Of a stretch of 64,000 nt of DNA, positions 1-10,429 are shown one piece after another. Position 1 is the stretch's first letter. Every line of letters begins with the position of its first letter. This stretch comes from Prevotella sp. (GTDB lineage Bacteria > Bacteroidota > Bacteroidia > Bacteroidales > Bacteroidaceae): contig JAEETC010000002.1 in the NCBI GenBank assembly GCA_016286585.1, positions 1 to 64,000 on the forward strand, given 5' to 3'. The notes under the pieces were generated by a model that did not search any database, had not been told where the DNA came from, and worked only from the letters and a program-made list of their open reading frames with translations. A program made the position numbers and the translations under genes.

Positions 1-1330
1 TGTTAAGAGGGGTACGGATCTCGTGATACATATCCTGAATAAAAGCGGTTTTCCGGCGATTAGTCTCCAACTTGAGCTGATAGGCACGAGACAACTCATC
101 GTTCTGTTGCTGCAACTCGGCATTGACACGCTGGATAGAGGCGACACTCTCGGCGAGCGACTGCTGCATGCGGATGAAACTGTTAGTCAGTCGGCCCACA
201 CTATCGCGACGGGGGCTCTCGGGCAGCGGCTCATCAAACTGTCCTTCGGCAATACGCTTCGCCTGCTCATCCAACTGTTTCAGAGGCTGGACGGCGCGAC
301 GCACAGTCTGATAACAGAAGAGCATAAGCAACACAAGTCCAACGGCAATAACGCCCCACACGATGACAAGCAGACGGTTGTAGCGGGCATAGACATCGCT
401 CTCGGGACAGACAATGGCAATGCTCCAACCTGTGCGATCCAGCGGACGATAGAAGATGAAGGCATCATGACCGTCGACGATGGTCTGTGTCATTCCGCTG
501 TGACCTGCAAGCATGGCTTTACCCATGACATTGATATCTTTTTGCGCCTCAGGGGCTGCATCGCTGAAGATGTTTTGGCGAAAGAGTTTTGCTGTGTCGG
601 GGTGAATCAGATAAGTGCCTGTGCGACCTATCATGATAGCCGAAGAGTTGGGATAAGCCGGGATGGCCGTCACAGCCTGCGAGAGCCACTTCAGGGTGAG
701 GCTGGCGGTGATGGAGCCGATGTAACGGCCGTCGGCATCACGCATCGGACAACAGTACGAGGTCAGGATGTCTGGCGATGAGAGCGTCCCCTCATTATAA
801 TCGTCGAACGCATCGACCCAGCATGCTTTTCCAAGCGAACGTGGTGTCTTGTACCACACGGCATCGAAGTACTCGAAAGGGCCCTCGCGCACCGTGGTGA
901 TGCTATCGGGAACATCACCCGCCTCGTCGAGGTTGGAAGGCCAGTGCCGTAGGGAATAGGCCGAGAAGTAGCGGCCCTTCTCGGGGAAGAAGTCGGGTTC
1001 CATCGAAATGGCAAAGCCCGTAAGGAATGCATTCTCCTGCACGGTACGCCGTGTAAAGGCAAGTAGCGAGTCAGGGGTCAGGTGGCGCGGAGTAGTCTGG
1101 GCCATGAAATTGGTCACTGTCTCCGTCTCATCCATGATACCGTTGATGCGCTCGGCGGTGTTGTCAAGCAGTTGAGTGGCACGATCAATGGCAGCACGCT
1201 GCACATAGCGTTTGCCGCGATAGAAGAGAAAACCGAAGAGCAGCGTAAAGGCCACCGTGATGATGAGCACGATGAGAAGGCCTAGACGGAGCGACAACCG
1301 CTGCTGGATGTATCGTAGGATTTGTGTCAT
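1..1330 (-). CDS. Sensor histidine kinase (dCache-like sensor, HAMP, HisKA), C-terminus truncated by window edge
   Basis: Manual reverse-strand translation from ATG at 1330 (MTQILRYIQQRLSLRLGLLIVLIITVAF...) stays open to base 1 and ends in H-box-like FIQDMYHEIRTPL; two TM segments and a HAMP-like linker. Not in the ORF list because its stop is outside the window. Confidence 0.85.
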   Translation of the reverse strand, partial: MTQILRYIQQRLSLRLGLLIVLIITVAFTLLFGFLFYRGKRYVQRAAIDRATQLLDNTAERINGIMDETETVTNFMAQTTPRHLTPDSLLAFTRRTVQENAFLTGFAISMEPDFFPEKGRYFSAYSLRHWPSNLDEAGDVPDSITTVREGPFEYFDAVWYKTPRSLGKACWVDAFDDYNEGTLSSPDILTSYCCPMRDADGRYIGSITASLTLKWLSQAVTAIPAYPNSSAIMIGRTGTYLIHPDTAKLFRQNIFSDAAPEAQKDINVMGKAMLAGHSGMTQTIVDGHDAFIFYRPLDRTGWSIAIVCPESDVYARYNRLLVIVWGVIAVGLVLLMLFCYQTVRRAVQPLKQLDEQAKRIAEGQFDEPLPESPRRDSVGRLTNSFIRMQQSLAESVASIQRVNAELQQQNDELSRAYQLKLETNRRKTAFIQDMYHEIRTPLN

Positions 1331-2358
1331 GCGTCAGCGGGTTCTTTGATAAGTTGGTCAAGCAGTTCTGTGATTTCCTCTGTACCGCGCATGATGTCGG
1401 CTTGCAAGATTGCCATATCGGCGTGTGAGAGCTGTGTGTAGTCGCGGCAGATGGTATCGGTACTGCAGCACATCTGGTGCACAGGTGCCGCCATGCGGTC
1501 TGCCATGTCGTGCAGAAATTTCGCCTTCATCTCCTCGTAGGCCTGCGCCTCGCCATAAGCAGCCTGCAACTCCACGTTCTGCGCACTCAGCGTCGCCTGC
1601 TTCTGTTGCATCTCGTTCATGTAGGTCCGTAGCGACTGCTGCATCTTCTTCAGGCTCGACTGCAAGCGGCCTGTCTCGTGCTCATGGTGCGAGTCAGGAA
1701 TCGACGTATCCAAGTTCCCCTCAGCTATGCTCTGAGCCGCATCGGCCAGCAGGTGCAACGGGCGCAGATGAGATGCTATAACAATGTAGAGAATATAGAG
1801 CAACACCAGCACACCGCCGATACCCCAAAACAGCAGCACACGATACATTCGTGAATATTTGCCATAGATATCCTCAGCAGGACATACTGCTGCAAGACTG
1901 TATGGCCGCTCACCCAAAGGCTGCAGGAAGATGAAGATCTCCTGATTGTCGTACATCAACTGACGGTAACCGCTTTCCGCACCAGTGATGTATGCATCCA
2001 GCTGACTACTGTCACGCCGCGTCACGAAGAGCTGGGCATTTGGCAACGACTGTTGCAGCGATGCCAGCGAGTTGCTCTCTTCGATAAGTCGCTCAATGCG
2101 CACGCGGTTGATCCGAAAGCGCTGGCCCTCCAAACGCGCCGTCATCTCAGATTGCCTCAACGTATTGTCGATTCGCAGGGCCGTGTTCTCCAGCGCCTGC
2201 AGCGTCGTGTCGGTAGCCTCGTCACGAATGACATCCTCCGAGAAACTGGCCAGCAGGAAGATGACCACACCTGAAGTGACCACCACAAACCCCGCTACCC
2301 ACAGCGACAGCTGTGTGGAGAACGATGTCCGTATCTTCTGTAGCGGTGTCATGGGCAT
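1327..2358 (-). CDS. HAMP-domain membrane sensor protein with degenerate histidine-kinase dimerisation segment and no ATPase domain
   Basis: 343 aa; N-terminal TM, second TM (VLLFWGIGGVLVLLYILYIVI), HAMP-like region, FLHDMADRMAAPV resembling an H-box; ends without N/G boxes. 4-bp overlap with the downstream kinase start. Confidence 0.7.
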   Translation of the reverse strand: MPMTPLQKIRTSFSTQLSLWVAGFVVVTSGVVIFLLASFSEDVIRDEATDTTLQALENTALRIDNTLRQSEMTARLEGQRFRINRVRIERLIEESNSLASLQQSLPNAQLFVTRRDSSQLDAYITGAESGYRQLMYDNQEIFIFLQPLGERPYSLAAVCPAEDIYGKYSRMYRVLLFWGIGGVLVLLYILYIVIASHLRPLHLLADAAQSIAEGNLDTSIPDSHHEHETGRLQSSLKKMQQSLRTYMNEMQQKQATLSAQNVELQAAYGEAQAYEEMKAKFLHDMADRMAAPVHQMCCSTDTICRDYTQLSHADMAILQADIMRGTEEITELLDQLIKEPADA

Positions 2359-2359
2359 T

Positions 2360-4999
2360 CTACTTTCCCGTTACGATATCCTTCAGCGACGAGCCGAAGA
2401 TGATGTACTGCGTATTGCCGGCAATAGTGCCTTCGTTCTGTCCCCACAGGAATGGCCAGTCGTCGAAGTTCTCAAAATGGTCAGGCTTGCGGAAGAGCAG
2501 ACCAGGGGCTACGTTGCCTGGGATGAACGAGAAGTCGGCACGGTTGTTACCATAAAAGACCTGCTTCGGACGGGCAGCACCCACCACGGCCACAAACGAG
2601 TAATTGTGGTAGGGATGGCAACCATAAAGCCAGTTGGCCACGCGGTAGACCTCATCCTTAGAGACAATATCGGGGAAGTAGATGTGGGCGTAGTTCACGG
2701 TGATGCCGAAGTTAAGCACCATGTTCACACCAGCCCAGTTACCCAGGCCGATGGGCACGCCATAGGGGTTCTGCGTGTCGAAGCTACGGACATAATCATT
2801 GTATTTCTGCACGTAGGGACGGAGTTTCGTCTTATAGGCTTCGTCCATATAGGGTATGGCATCCAGAGCCGTCTGCATGTTACCAGACAGGCGCAACTCC
2901 AGGGCATCCCATATCTGTGCGACAAAGTTGTCGAGATACTGTTTCTCCTGCGTAGAGCTGTAGAGCATCAGGTTCGTGGCCATATCGCCGAGCTGTTCAC
3001 GGTTCTTACGGCTGCGTTCCAACAGCTTCTGGCGTTTCTTGTCAGGCTGAGCACCTTGCTGACGGGGATTGGCGATGTTGGTCTGTTCCGTACCATCAAG
3101 CCAGCTGAATTCATCCCTACTGCCTACTGCCTGCCTGTTCTTTAGTAGCTCCGTAGCCTCCTGCATCAGTCGCTTAGACTGTGTAAGGGAACGCGCTGCG
3201 AGGTCATCGTTATAGCCTCGGAGGGCGTGGCTGGCGGCAGCAAACATCGTGGCGGCACGGAGGTCGAGTTGCGGATTACGGTTGGTGAAGGCCCACATGT
3301 CATCAGGGGTGCCTGAGCGTTTGCCGTCGGCACTCACCTCGTAGGGTTTCAGCGAGGGATCGTAGTGCAGACCGTCAGTAATCGAGGCGGCATCACCCAG
3401 ATGGTGGTAGTTGTCAAGGATGGAGTTGGAGAGTGTCTGCGACATGTGGCCGATCTGCTCGGCCTGTGCCACGAGGTTCAGCGTGCCGTGCTCGATGAAC
3501 TGCAGGATATCGGGCACGCCGTCAGGACGGTGCAGGTCTACGTAACGCTGCTTCTGGCTGACGAACGTCTCATCGCGCTGGGGACGGAAGAGTTCCCACG
3601 TACGGATGAAGTTCTGCACGACATTGATGTTCGAACCCGTCTCGATGTCGAAGTCACCAGCATCGAAGAATCCGCCGATGTTCAGGCCAGGAATCAGTTC
3701 GTAAGGTTTATACTTCGTATCTGTGGACGCACCCTGACGATGCAGGTCGAAATGGTCGCTCTCAGGTGCCTGCAGATAGCCCTCCTTGAAGGGCTCTCCG
3801 TGCCAAGTGCGATAGCCTTCGTTCACATACATGTGATTCATGTGGATAGGCACCCAGACATCGGTGGTGGCATCGGTAATCTTATCGTAGACATGCGCGT
3901 CGATGAGAAAGTCGTTGGTCTTGGTATTTCCATACTGGATATAATAGACACCAGGCTCCTTGACAGCGGAGAAGTCGAACTTCACGTAGTTGTATTTGAA
4001 GTATGGTCCCCACGACTTGATCTCTCCCTCGAAGGCTTTCTCTGTGGTGCCATCTGGTCTGATGCGCATCAGCGAGGCAGTGGCCTTCGGACTATCATTC
4101 TTGTCGAGCTCTATCACTGCTAGCTTCGGCTGTTCTTGTGTGTAACCGATTTGCGAGAAGCCGATGTTCGGCTCACGAATCCAACCTGGGATGGCATGGG
4201 GCTCAACAGTCCAGGTGACCACCTTGCCTGTCTTGTCCTTAGGCAGCACACTGCGCAGCACGAACCAACCGTTCTGGGCCAGCATACGTCCATCGTAGAG
4301 TTTCAGCTCGGCATCGTCGCTGCTGATACTGATCATCCGCTCTGGTGCATCGGTGGCCAATGTCAGGCTGTGACCTGTCTCGATGGGCAGCGGGTCGACA
4401 AAGCGGTTGGTTCCTCGATCGTCGTAGGTCTTGAAACCCTTGAACTGACGGGGTTTCTCACTATTCTGACGGGTGATGGTCTGACTCGTGGCATAACGCG
4501 GCAGACGACCTAAACGGCCATCCATGGTGTACGTCTTCAACCAGTACTGCGATGGCAGGAACTCAATGTTGAATCCAGCCTCACCAGCCAGTTTCTCAGG
4601 TACGGGCTTGTCGAGCCAGACGGCGATCTCCACAGCTTTACCCTTGGCCGTCACCACCACACGACTGTCGAAGTCGTAGTCGTCGTAGCGCATCGTCACC
4701 TCGATACTGCCGTTCTCACGGTCAACCTGACGGTTGGTCATCCGCGGCACAAGATCCCATTGCTCTGGGGTATTGTTCAGACGGACTGCCCCACCCTGAA
4801 CCGTACGCACTCCGTGGTGAATCACCTCGATACCCGAGTTCTTCTCGTCGTTGAACCCGCCATTGAAACTGTTGCTGAACACCAGCACGTTCACGCCCTG
4901 CCTTTCGAAATACTCAAGATCGTTCAAACGCAGGTCAACCTGTCCCCTGACCACTGTTGTCGCAAGGGTCAATAGAAATACTGTAAATACTTTCCTCAT
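2360..4999 (-). CDS. Glycoside hydrolase family 9 (cellulase-like) secreted enzyme
   Basis: 879 aa with signal peptide; N-terminal Ig-like cellulase domain, GGFFDAGDFDIETG motif and YGCHPYHNYSFVAVVG near the C-terminus typical of GH9. Confidence 0.85.
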   Translation of the reverse strand: MRKVFTVFLLTLATTVVRGQVDLRLNDLEYFERQGVNVLVFSNSFNGGFNDEKNSGIEVIHHGVRTVQGGAVRLNNTPEQWDLVPRMTNRQVDRENGSIEVTMRYDDYDFDSRVVVTAKGKAVEIAVWLDKPVPEKLAGEAGFNIEFLPSQYWLKTYTMDGRLGRLPRYATSQTITRQNSEKPRQFKGFKTYDDRGTNRFVDPLPIETGHSLTLATDAPERMISISSDDAELKLYDGRMLAQNGWFVLRSVLPKDKTGKVVTWTVEPHAIPGWIREPNIGFSQIGYTQEQPKLAVIELDKNDSPKATASLMRIRPDGTTEKAFEGEIKSWGPYFKYNYVKFDFSAVKEPGVYYIQYGNTKTNDFLIDAHVYDKITDATTDVWVPIHMNHMYVNEGYRTWHGEPFKEGYLQAPESDHFDLHRQGASTDTKYKPYELIPGLNIGGFFDAGDFDIETGSNINVVQNFIRTWELFRPQRDETFVSQKQRYVDLHRPDGVPDILQFIEHGTLNLVAQAEQIGHMSQTLSNSILDNYHHLGDAASITDGLHYDPSLKPYEVSADGKRSGTPDDMWAFTNRNPQLDLRAATMFAAASHALRGYNDDLAARSLTQSKRLMQEATELLKNRQAVGSRDEFSWLDGTEQTNIANPRQQGAQPDKKRQKLLERSRKNREQLGDMATNLMLYSSTQEKQYLDNFVAQIWDALELRLSGNMQTALDAIPYMDEAYKTKLRPYVQKYNDYVRSFDTQNPYGVPIGLGNWAGVNMVLNFGITVNYAHIYFPDIVSKDEVYRVANWLYGCHPYHNYSFVAVVGAARPKQVFYGNNRADFSFIPGNVAPGLLFRKPDHFENFDDWPFLWGQNEGTIAGNTQYIIFGSSLKDIVTGK

Positions 5000-5057
5000 A
5001 TTCTATAAACTATAAACTCAAAACTATAAACTATAAACTCCAAACCACAAAACCCCT

Positions 5058-6059
5058 TCACTTCTTCGTGCTGTCACGCAGTTCCAGTCGGGCACCAACC
5101 ACCACATGCTGTATACTGTCGTCACCGTTCATCTGGTCCTGGAGCAGACGGAACGCCTTGCTCCCAATTTCCCGAAGGTTCATTTTCACGAAAGAGATGC
5201 GAGGGTGAGACATCTCCGACACCCAATCTGTCATATAACCAATGATGGCCACGTCTTCAGGTATACGCAGTCCCTGACTGGTGATAGCCTGAACGGCTGA
5301 GATGGCCAACAACCCGTGGGCAGCCAGGATGGCATCAGGCGGCTCTGGCAGACTGAGCAACTCCAACGTATCAGAGAGGCCGGAGTTGAAACTGATATGG
5401 TGGCACTTTACCAGTTCGGTACGGATGGGAATACCCCGTTCACGCAGAGCCTGCAGATAGCCGTGCTTACGGTCTGAGGTCTGCTTCATTTGGTTCGGAC
5501 CGCCGAGGAAGGCGATGCGACGGGCACCAGCGTCGATAAGGGAACAGGTGGCCTGATGGGCTGAGGCGGCATCGTTGATGATGACAGAAGAGATGCCAAT
5601 GTCTGGGGCACGGTCATAAAAGACCATTGGCATGTGAGCCTGTTTCAGCTGTTTCAGATAACTGAAGTCAGTGGTTTCCTGCGAGGGGCAGATGATGATG
5701 CCCTCGACATGCATGTTCTCCAACAACTCCAGACAATTGACCTCGTTCTCAAAACTCTCATCAGAATCAGTGATGATGCACATATACCCATTCTGCCTGG
5801 CTTCTGCCTCTATGCGTTTCACGATGTGGGCATAGTGGTTGAACGCCACGTCAGGCACCACGATGCCAATAGTCCTTGTCGTATCATAACGAAGACTCGC
5901 TGCGAAAGGATTCGGACGATACCCATTCTCTATCGCAAAACTCTCTATTCTCTGACGCAGTTCCTGACTGACTCCATCCTGCCCTCTCAATGCACGTGAG
6001 ACGGTAGAAACATTGATCCCAAGTATCTTGGCGATATCACGCTGTGAAATTCTCTTCAT
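5058..6059 (-). CDS. LacI family transcriptional regulator
   Basis: MKRISQRDIAKILGINVSTVSRALRGQDGVS... LacI HTH plus periplasmic-binding-like effector domain. Start set to the internal Met of the 342 aa ORF. Confidence 0.95.
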   Translation of the reverse strand: MKRISQRDIAKILGINVSTVSRALRGQDGVSQELRQRIESFAIENGYRPNPFAASLRYDTTRTIGIVVPDVAFNHYAHIVKRIEAEARQNGYMCIITDSDESFENEVNCLELLENMHVEGIIICPSQETTDFSYLKQLKQAHMPMVFYDRAPDIGISSVIINDAASAHQATCSLIDAGARRIAFLGGPNQMKQTSDRKHGYLQALRERGIPIRTELVKCHHISFNSGLSDTLELLSLPEPPDAILAAHGLLAISAVQAITSQGLRIPEDVAIIGYMTDWVSEMSHPRISFVKMNLREIGSKAFRLLQDQMNGDDSIQHVVVGARLELRDSTKK

Positions 6060-6134
6060 TACACGATTGTCATTTAGGCCACACAAAAATACGAAGAACC
6101 GGTCATATTCTTACGCAACAATTCAAAGAATCCG

Positions 6135-6152
6135 TACGCAACGCGTTGCGTA
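6135..6152. promoter_or_regulatory. Perfect 18-bp palindrome TACGCAACGCGTTGCGTA, candidate LacI-family operator
   Basis: Perfect dyad upstream of the lacI-type gene; core CGCAACGCGTTGCG repeated at 6293-6306. Confidence 0.7.
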
Positions 6153-6292
6153 GTTTTTGACGAAAAAACCACCGACTTTCACAAGTGGGTGGTAACTGTC
6201 TTTCTAACTTATCTATGATGTATTTTTGTGTTGGTGTTGCAAAGATAAGCAAATTCACTCAACTTGCATCATATATATATCAAAAACATGAG

Positions 6293-6306
6293 CGCAACGC
6301 GTTGCG
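6293..6306. promoter_or_regulatory. Second perfect CGCAACGCGTTGCG palindrome, candidate LacI-family operator
   Basis: Same 14-bp core as at 6135-6152, immediately beyond the stop codon of the oxidoreductase gene. Confidence 0.65.
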
Positions 6307-7299
6307 TCACACCTCGTCCATCGGATAGCGCACATTCCATTTCCGGCGCAGGTCGTCCATAAGTTCCATGATATAGAGGGTCTCGGCATGCGGTATCTCG
6401 CGCGGCTCCAACAAGCCATCGATGAGTGCCTGTCGACAAGCCATGAACTGGTATTCATAGCCCGTAATCTGCTTTGGCACATGAATAGTCTCGATGTAAG
6501 TACGGTCAGGACCATTGACCGTAATCTGTTGAGGATTGTTGATATTGTCGATGATAAGGTTGCCCTCAGTTCCGGCTATGACTCCAATATTATCACCCAC
6601 ACAGGCTGCACTCGACTGTAGGTTGCAGAGCATACCGTCGCTGAGCACAAGGCTGATGGCATTCGTCAGGTCCATACCCGTCTTCGACTTCACACATTGG
6701 CTCTCCATGCTGACGATATCTGCAGGGAAGAACATCCTCACGAAATTGAGAGCATAGACACCAAGGTCAAGCAAGGCACCGCCACAGAGGTCAGGTTGCA
6801 TGATACGAGGCTTCTCACCCATCGAGTAGCCAAGAGTAGCTGTCAGCAGCCGTGGCATGCCGATACGTCCCTCCGTCATAATATGACGAACCATATTTAC
6901 TACGGGCTGATAGCGTGTCCAGATAGCCTCCGCCAAGAAAACCTTCCGCTCGTGGGCCAGATCCACAATCTCCTTTGCCTGCCGACAGTTCGCCATAAAG
7001 GCTTTTTCCACAAGGCTTGGTTTTCCTGCCAGCAAAGCCTCTTTCGTCACATCGAAATGATGGGAATGCGGTGTACCCACATAGACCAAATCTACATCTG
7101 GGTCGGCAATCAGCTCTGTATATGAGCCATACGCCTTCGGGATTCCCCATTTCGAAGCAAAATCGTCAGCCTTTTCCTGCGAACGCGATCCTACCGCTAA
7201 GGCCTCACAATCTTCAATCCCATTCAATGTGATGGCTGCCTTTTCTGCTATCCATCCTGTGCCGATAATACCGACACGCAATTTGTCTTTTTCCGTCAT
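6307..7299 (-). CDS. Gfo/Idh/MocA family oxidoreductase
   Basis: 330 aa; LRVGIIGTGWIAEKAA Rossmann start, VGTPHSHHFD, VEKAFMANCRQAKEIV motifs. Confidence 0.93.
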   Translation of the reverse strand: MTEKDKLRVGIIGTGWIAEKAAITLNGIEDCEALAVGSRSQEKADDFASKWGIPKAYGSYTELIADPDVDLVYVGTPHSHHFDVTKEALLAGKPSLVEKAFMANCRQAKEIVDLAHERKVFLAEAIWTRYQPVVNMVRHIMTEGRIGMPRLLTATLGYSMGEKPRIMQPDLCGGALLDLGVYALNFVRMFFPADIVSMESQCVKSKTGMDLTNAISLVLSDGMLCNLQSSAACVGDNIGVIAGTEGNLIIDNINNPQQITVNGPDRTYIETIHVPKQITGYEYQFMACRQALIDGLLEPREIPHAETLYIMELMDDLRRKWNVRYPMDEV

Positions 7300-7310
7300 A
7301 CTGTTTAATT

Positions 7311-7772
7311 TTATATGTTGATACCGTAATTCTGCTTGACTTCACTCATCACGAAGGTACTCTCAATCGAGGCCAGACTCTCTATCTCGCCCAATTTGTT
7401 GAGCACAAACTCCTGATACTGTTTCATGTCACGTGCGCGAACCTTTAATAGATAGTCGTATGAGCCCGACGTGTTGTAACACTCCGTCACCTCTGGGATG
7501 CGCTGGATACGCCTCACGAACGAATCCGCAATCTCGTGGTTAATCTGTTTCAGCTTCACCTTACAGAACACCAGCAAACCCTGGTCCAGCTTCTCAGGGT
7601 CGAGGATGGCTACATACTTTTTGATATAGCCTTTCTTCTCCAACCGTTTCTGGCGCTCAAACACAGGGGTTGGGGTCAAGTGTACGGCATCGGCCAGCTC
7701 TTTCGTGGTCAATTTCGCATTCTTTTGCAGCGTCTTCAGTATCTGCAGGTCGGTTTCGTCGAGAGTATCCAT
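7311..7772 (-). CDS. Lrp/AsnC family transcriptional regulator
   Basis: MDTLDETDLQILKTLQKNAKLTTKELADAVHLTPTPVFERQKRLEKKGYI... AsnC HTH and RAM domain; internal start chosen. Confidence 0.93.
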   Translation of the reverse strand: MDTLDETDLQILKTLQKNAKLTTKELADAVHLTPTPVFERQKRLEKKGYIKKYVAILDPEKLDQGLLVFCKVKLKQINHEIADSFVRRIQRIPEVTECYNTSGSYDYLLKVRARDMKQYQEFVLNKLGEIESLASIESTFVMSEVKQNYGINI

Positions 7773-7867
7773 ATTTATTATTAGTGTTGTGCTCTTATAT
7801 AACCAAAGATTATCGCAACTTTGCATCCATCAGGGCACAGAAGCGCCTGTTCCCTCTGCGCCCACGA

Positions 7868-8818
7868 TTATACTTCATTCATTGGCTTACCATCCATGAA
7901 GGCCTTCACGTTTCCGATGGCCACATCTATCAGACGAGCCCTGGCCTCCTTGGTGGCCCAGGCGATATGTGGTGTGATAAATGCATGTTCGCATGACAAC
8001 AGTGGATTGTCCGCTTTTGGAGGCTCCTCGCTCAGGACGTCTGCACAGTAGGCTCCCAGCCGATTTGCTCTCAGCGCATCTGCCACATCCTGATCGCAGA
8101 CCAACGGACCACGACCCGTATTGATGAGAATGGCCGATGGCTTCATCATTTGAAGCGTCTGACTGTTTATCAGATGATGAGTGCCTGCAGCCAGCGGACA
8201 ATGCAGACTCACCACATCGCTCTCCTTCAACAGCTCATCCATTGTGCGTTTTCCTATGCCTGACGGCAACTCGTCAGCACGTTTACTCGTATAGGCCACC
8301 ACCTTCATGCCAAAAGCCTGGGCGATGGCAGCCACCCGTCGTCCGATATTCCCAAGTCCCACGATGCCGAAGGTCTTTCCTGCCAACTCCGTCAGTTGCG
8401 TGTCCCAGTAGCAGAAATCCGGACTGGCCGTCCATGCTCCATCGCGATTCTTCATGGCATAATGTTCTGTACGATTGGTGATGGTGAGCAAATGGGCAAA
8501 CACCATCTGCGCCACACTCTCCGTACTATAGGCAGGCACATTCGTCACCACGATATCATGCGCTCTGGCAGCCTCCACGTCCACCACGTTATAGCCTGTC
8601 GCCAGCACGCCGATGTACTTCAGCTTAGGCAACAGCTCTATCTCCTGCTTTCGTAGACACACCTTGTTCGTCAGCACGATATCTGCATCCTTCGCACGCT
8701 TCACCGTCTCTTCAGGTCTCGTGCGATCATACACCGTCAGTTCTCCCAACGCTTCCAAAGCCTCCCAAGAGAGGTCAGCCGAATTAGCCGTATAGCCGTC
8801 AAGTATCACAATCTTCAT
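7868..8818 (-). CDS. D-2-hydroxyacid dehydrogenase
   Basis: MKIVILDGYTANSADLSW...; GIVGLGNIGRRVAAIAQAFGMKV and INTGRGPLV motifs; internal start at 8818. Confidence 0.92.
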   Translation of the reverse strand: MKIVILDGYTANSADLSWEALEALGELTVYDRTRPEETVKRAKDADIVLTNKVCLRKQEIELLPKLKYIGVLATGYNVVDVEAARAHDIVVTNVPAYSTESVAQMVFAHLLTITNRTEHYAMKNRDGAWTASPDFCYWDTQLTELAGKTFGIVGLGNIGRRVAAIAQAFGMKVVAYTSKRADELPSGIGKRTMDELLKESDVVSLHCPLAAGTHHLINSQTLQMMKPSAILINTGRGPLVCDQDVADALRANRLGAYCADVLSEEPPKADNPLLSCEHAFITPHIAWATKEARARLIDVAIGNVKAFMDGKPMNEV

Positions 8819-8834
8819 GTCCATTTCTGTCTGA

Positions 8835-9548
8835 TTATACAATGTCTTGAATGACGAGGCCAGCGAGCATAAAGCCGAAGATGGCCGTGATATGAACGAT
8901 GGAGCCCTTGCCCTCGCCTTGGGGTTCGATGAGTTCATCAGAATAAACGCACTGGAACTTGCGAGAGGGGTATTGTCCTTCGCGTTTGAAACGCTTTCGG
9001 AGCACACGGGCCAAAGGATCGCCTTGTATCTTCCAGAACTCGTCGACCTTGATACGTGTTGGGTCGAGTTTCAAGGCGGCACCCATCGATGAGAATAACT
9101 TCGCATCAGTCTGTGTCGCCATCAGAATGAGCAAGGCCTTATCCTTCAGCGAGTCGATGGCGTCGATGATATAGTCATAGGTGTCGAGATGGAAACTGTC
9201 TGCAGTCTCAGCAGTAAAGAACTCGTGTATGGCAGTAATCTCGGCAGCGGGATTGATCGTAAGCAGTCGCTCACGCAGGACATCAACCTTCACACAGCCA
9301 ACGGTCTCTGTGGTTGCCATCAGCTGGCGATTGATATTGCTGGCACACACGCTGTCAGAATCGACAATCGTCAGATGTCTGATGCCTGAGCGCACCAGGC
9401 TCTCAGCGCACCACGAGCCTACGCCACCCACGCCAAAGAGAATCACGCGCTTCTCTGCGATGCGACTCATCGCCTCATCGCCCAGAAGTAGTTCTGATCT
9501 ACGGAAAATTGCTTGATCTAATGCCATCTGCTTATTCAATGGTGGCAA
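8835..9548 (-). CDS. tcdA: tRNA threonylcarbamoyladenosine dehydratase (ThiF/E1-like)
   Basis: [51 protein letters not shown]... typical TcdA. Confidence 0.92.
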   Translation of the reverse strand: MPPLNKQMALDQAIFRRSELLLGDEAMSRIAEKRVILFGVGGVGSWCAESLVRSGIRHLTIVDSDSVCASNINRQLMATTETVGCVKVDVLRERLLTINPAAEITAIHEFFTAETADSFHLDTYDYIIDAIDSLKDKALLILMATQTDAKLFSSMGAALKLDPTRIKVDEFWKIQGDPLARVLRKRFKREGQYPSRKFQCVYSDELIEPQGEGKGSIVHITAIFGFMLAGLVIQDIV

Positions 9549-9912
9549 CCACTTCTATCTCAATTAATGCCCCTTTGGGTAAAGAATTAACAGCAACAGC
9601 AGAGCGAGCAGGATAGGGCTCTGAGAAGAACTCGGCATAAACAGCATTCATATCACCAAAGTCGTTCATATCCGCAAGGAATACGGTAGTCTTGATAACG
9701 TTACGCATGCTGATGCCAGCTTCTTCGAGGATGGCTTTAATATTACTAAGCGATTGACGGGTTTGTTCCTTGATGCCGCCTTCTACAAATACGCCGGTCG
9801 CAGGATTAATGGGAATCTGTCCAGATGAATAGATGAGATTACCTACGCGAATGGCCTGACTATAAGGGCCGATGGCAGCAGGTGCCTGTGGGGTACTGAT
9901 AGTTTGTTTCAT
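9532..9912 (-). CDS. ridA: RidA family reactive intermediate/imine deaminase
   Basis: [34 protein letters not shown] ... [24 protein letters not shown]. Confidence 0.93.
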   Translation of the reverse strand: MKQTISTPQAPAAIGPYSQAIRVGNLIYSSGQIPINPATGVFVEGGIKEQTRQSLSNIKAILEEAGISMRNVIKTTVFLADMNDFGDMNAVYAEFFSEPYPARSAVAVNSLPKGALIEIEVVATIE

Positions 9913-10019
9913 ACGTTTTTTCTATTTCACGGCTGCAAAGATAACAAGAAATCTCCGATTTTCCATATACAGATGGACTCTTTTTTTGCAAAATACCTCA
10001 CTATTGGGAAAAGACACTT

Positions 10020-10379
10020 TTAATAATTTGATACGCTTTCAAGCAGACCATCCATAAAAACTATTTTTAAAGAATGATAGCTATCCTTGCTGTATTCATA
10101 TTCCTCTCTAATAGTCCCTCCTAAATCCATTACATCAGTCTCATTCGGTTTTCCGATTAATAGCTTAACAGAGTCTTTAGGCATCTTTGTGTGAAGTGTG
10201 AAAGTCCCCTTTTTTGTAGTAACATCAAAATACTGTGTCTTTGGAGCCTTTTTCTCATAATCTGAATAAAATTTGTCTATACTCCTTTGTGTAGAACAAT
10301 AGGAAATAAAGAACAACACGATAAAGATTACTGCAAAACCTGTGGCGCAGCCTAACCCCATAAAGAAATACTTTCTCAT
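10020..10379 (-). CDS. Hypothetical membrane-anchored protein
   Basis: 119 aa ORF with N-terminal TM segment (ATGFAVIFIVLFFISYC). Confidence 0.5.
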   Translation of the reverse strand: MRKYFFMGLGCATGFAVIFIVLFFISYCSTQRSIDKFYSDYEKKAPKTQYFDVTTKKGTFTLHTKMPKDSVKLLIGKPNETDVMDLGGTIREEYEYSKDSYHSLKIVFMDGLLESVSNY

Positions 10380-10429
10380 AATTATTATCTTTTAAATCGT
10401 TTTACTATTTGATACACAATGGATTTATA

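Noticed and set aside
23-781. 252 aa plus-strand ORF at left edge
   Set aside because: Reverse strand encodes a convincing histidine kinase running off the window.
2072-4513. Plus-strand ORFs (357, 252, 125 aa) over the GH9/HAMP region
   Set aside because: Antisense shadows of well-supported minus-strand genes.
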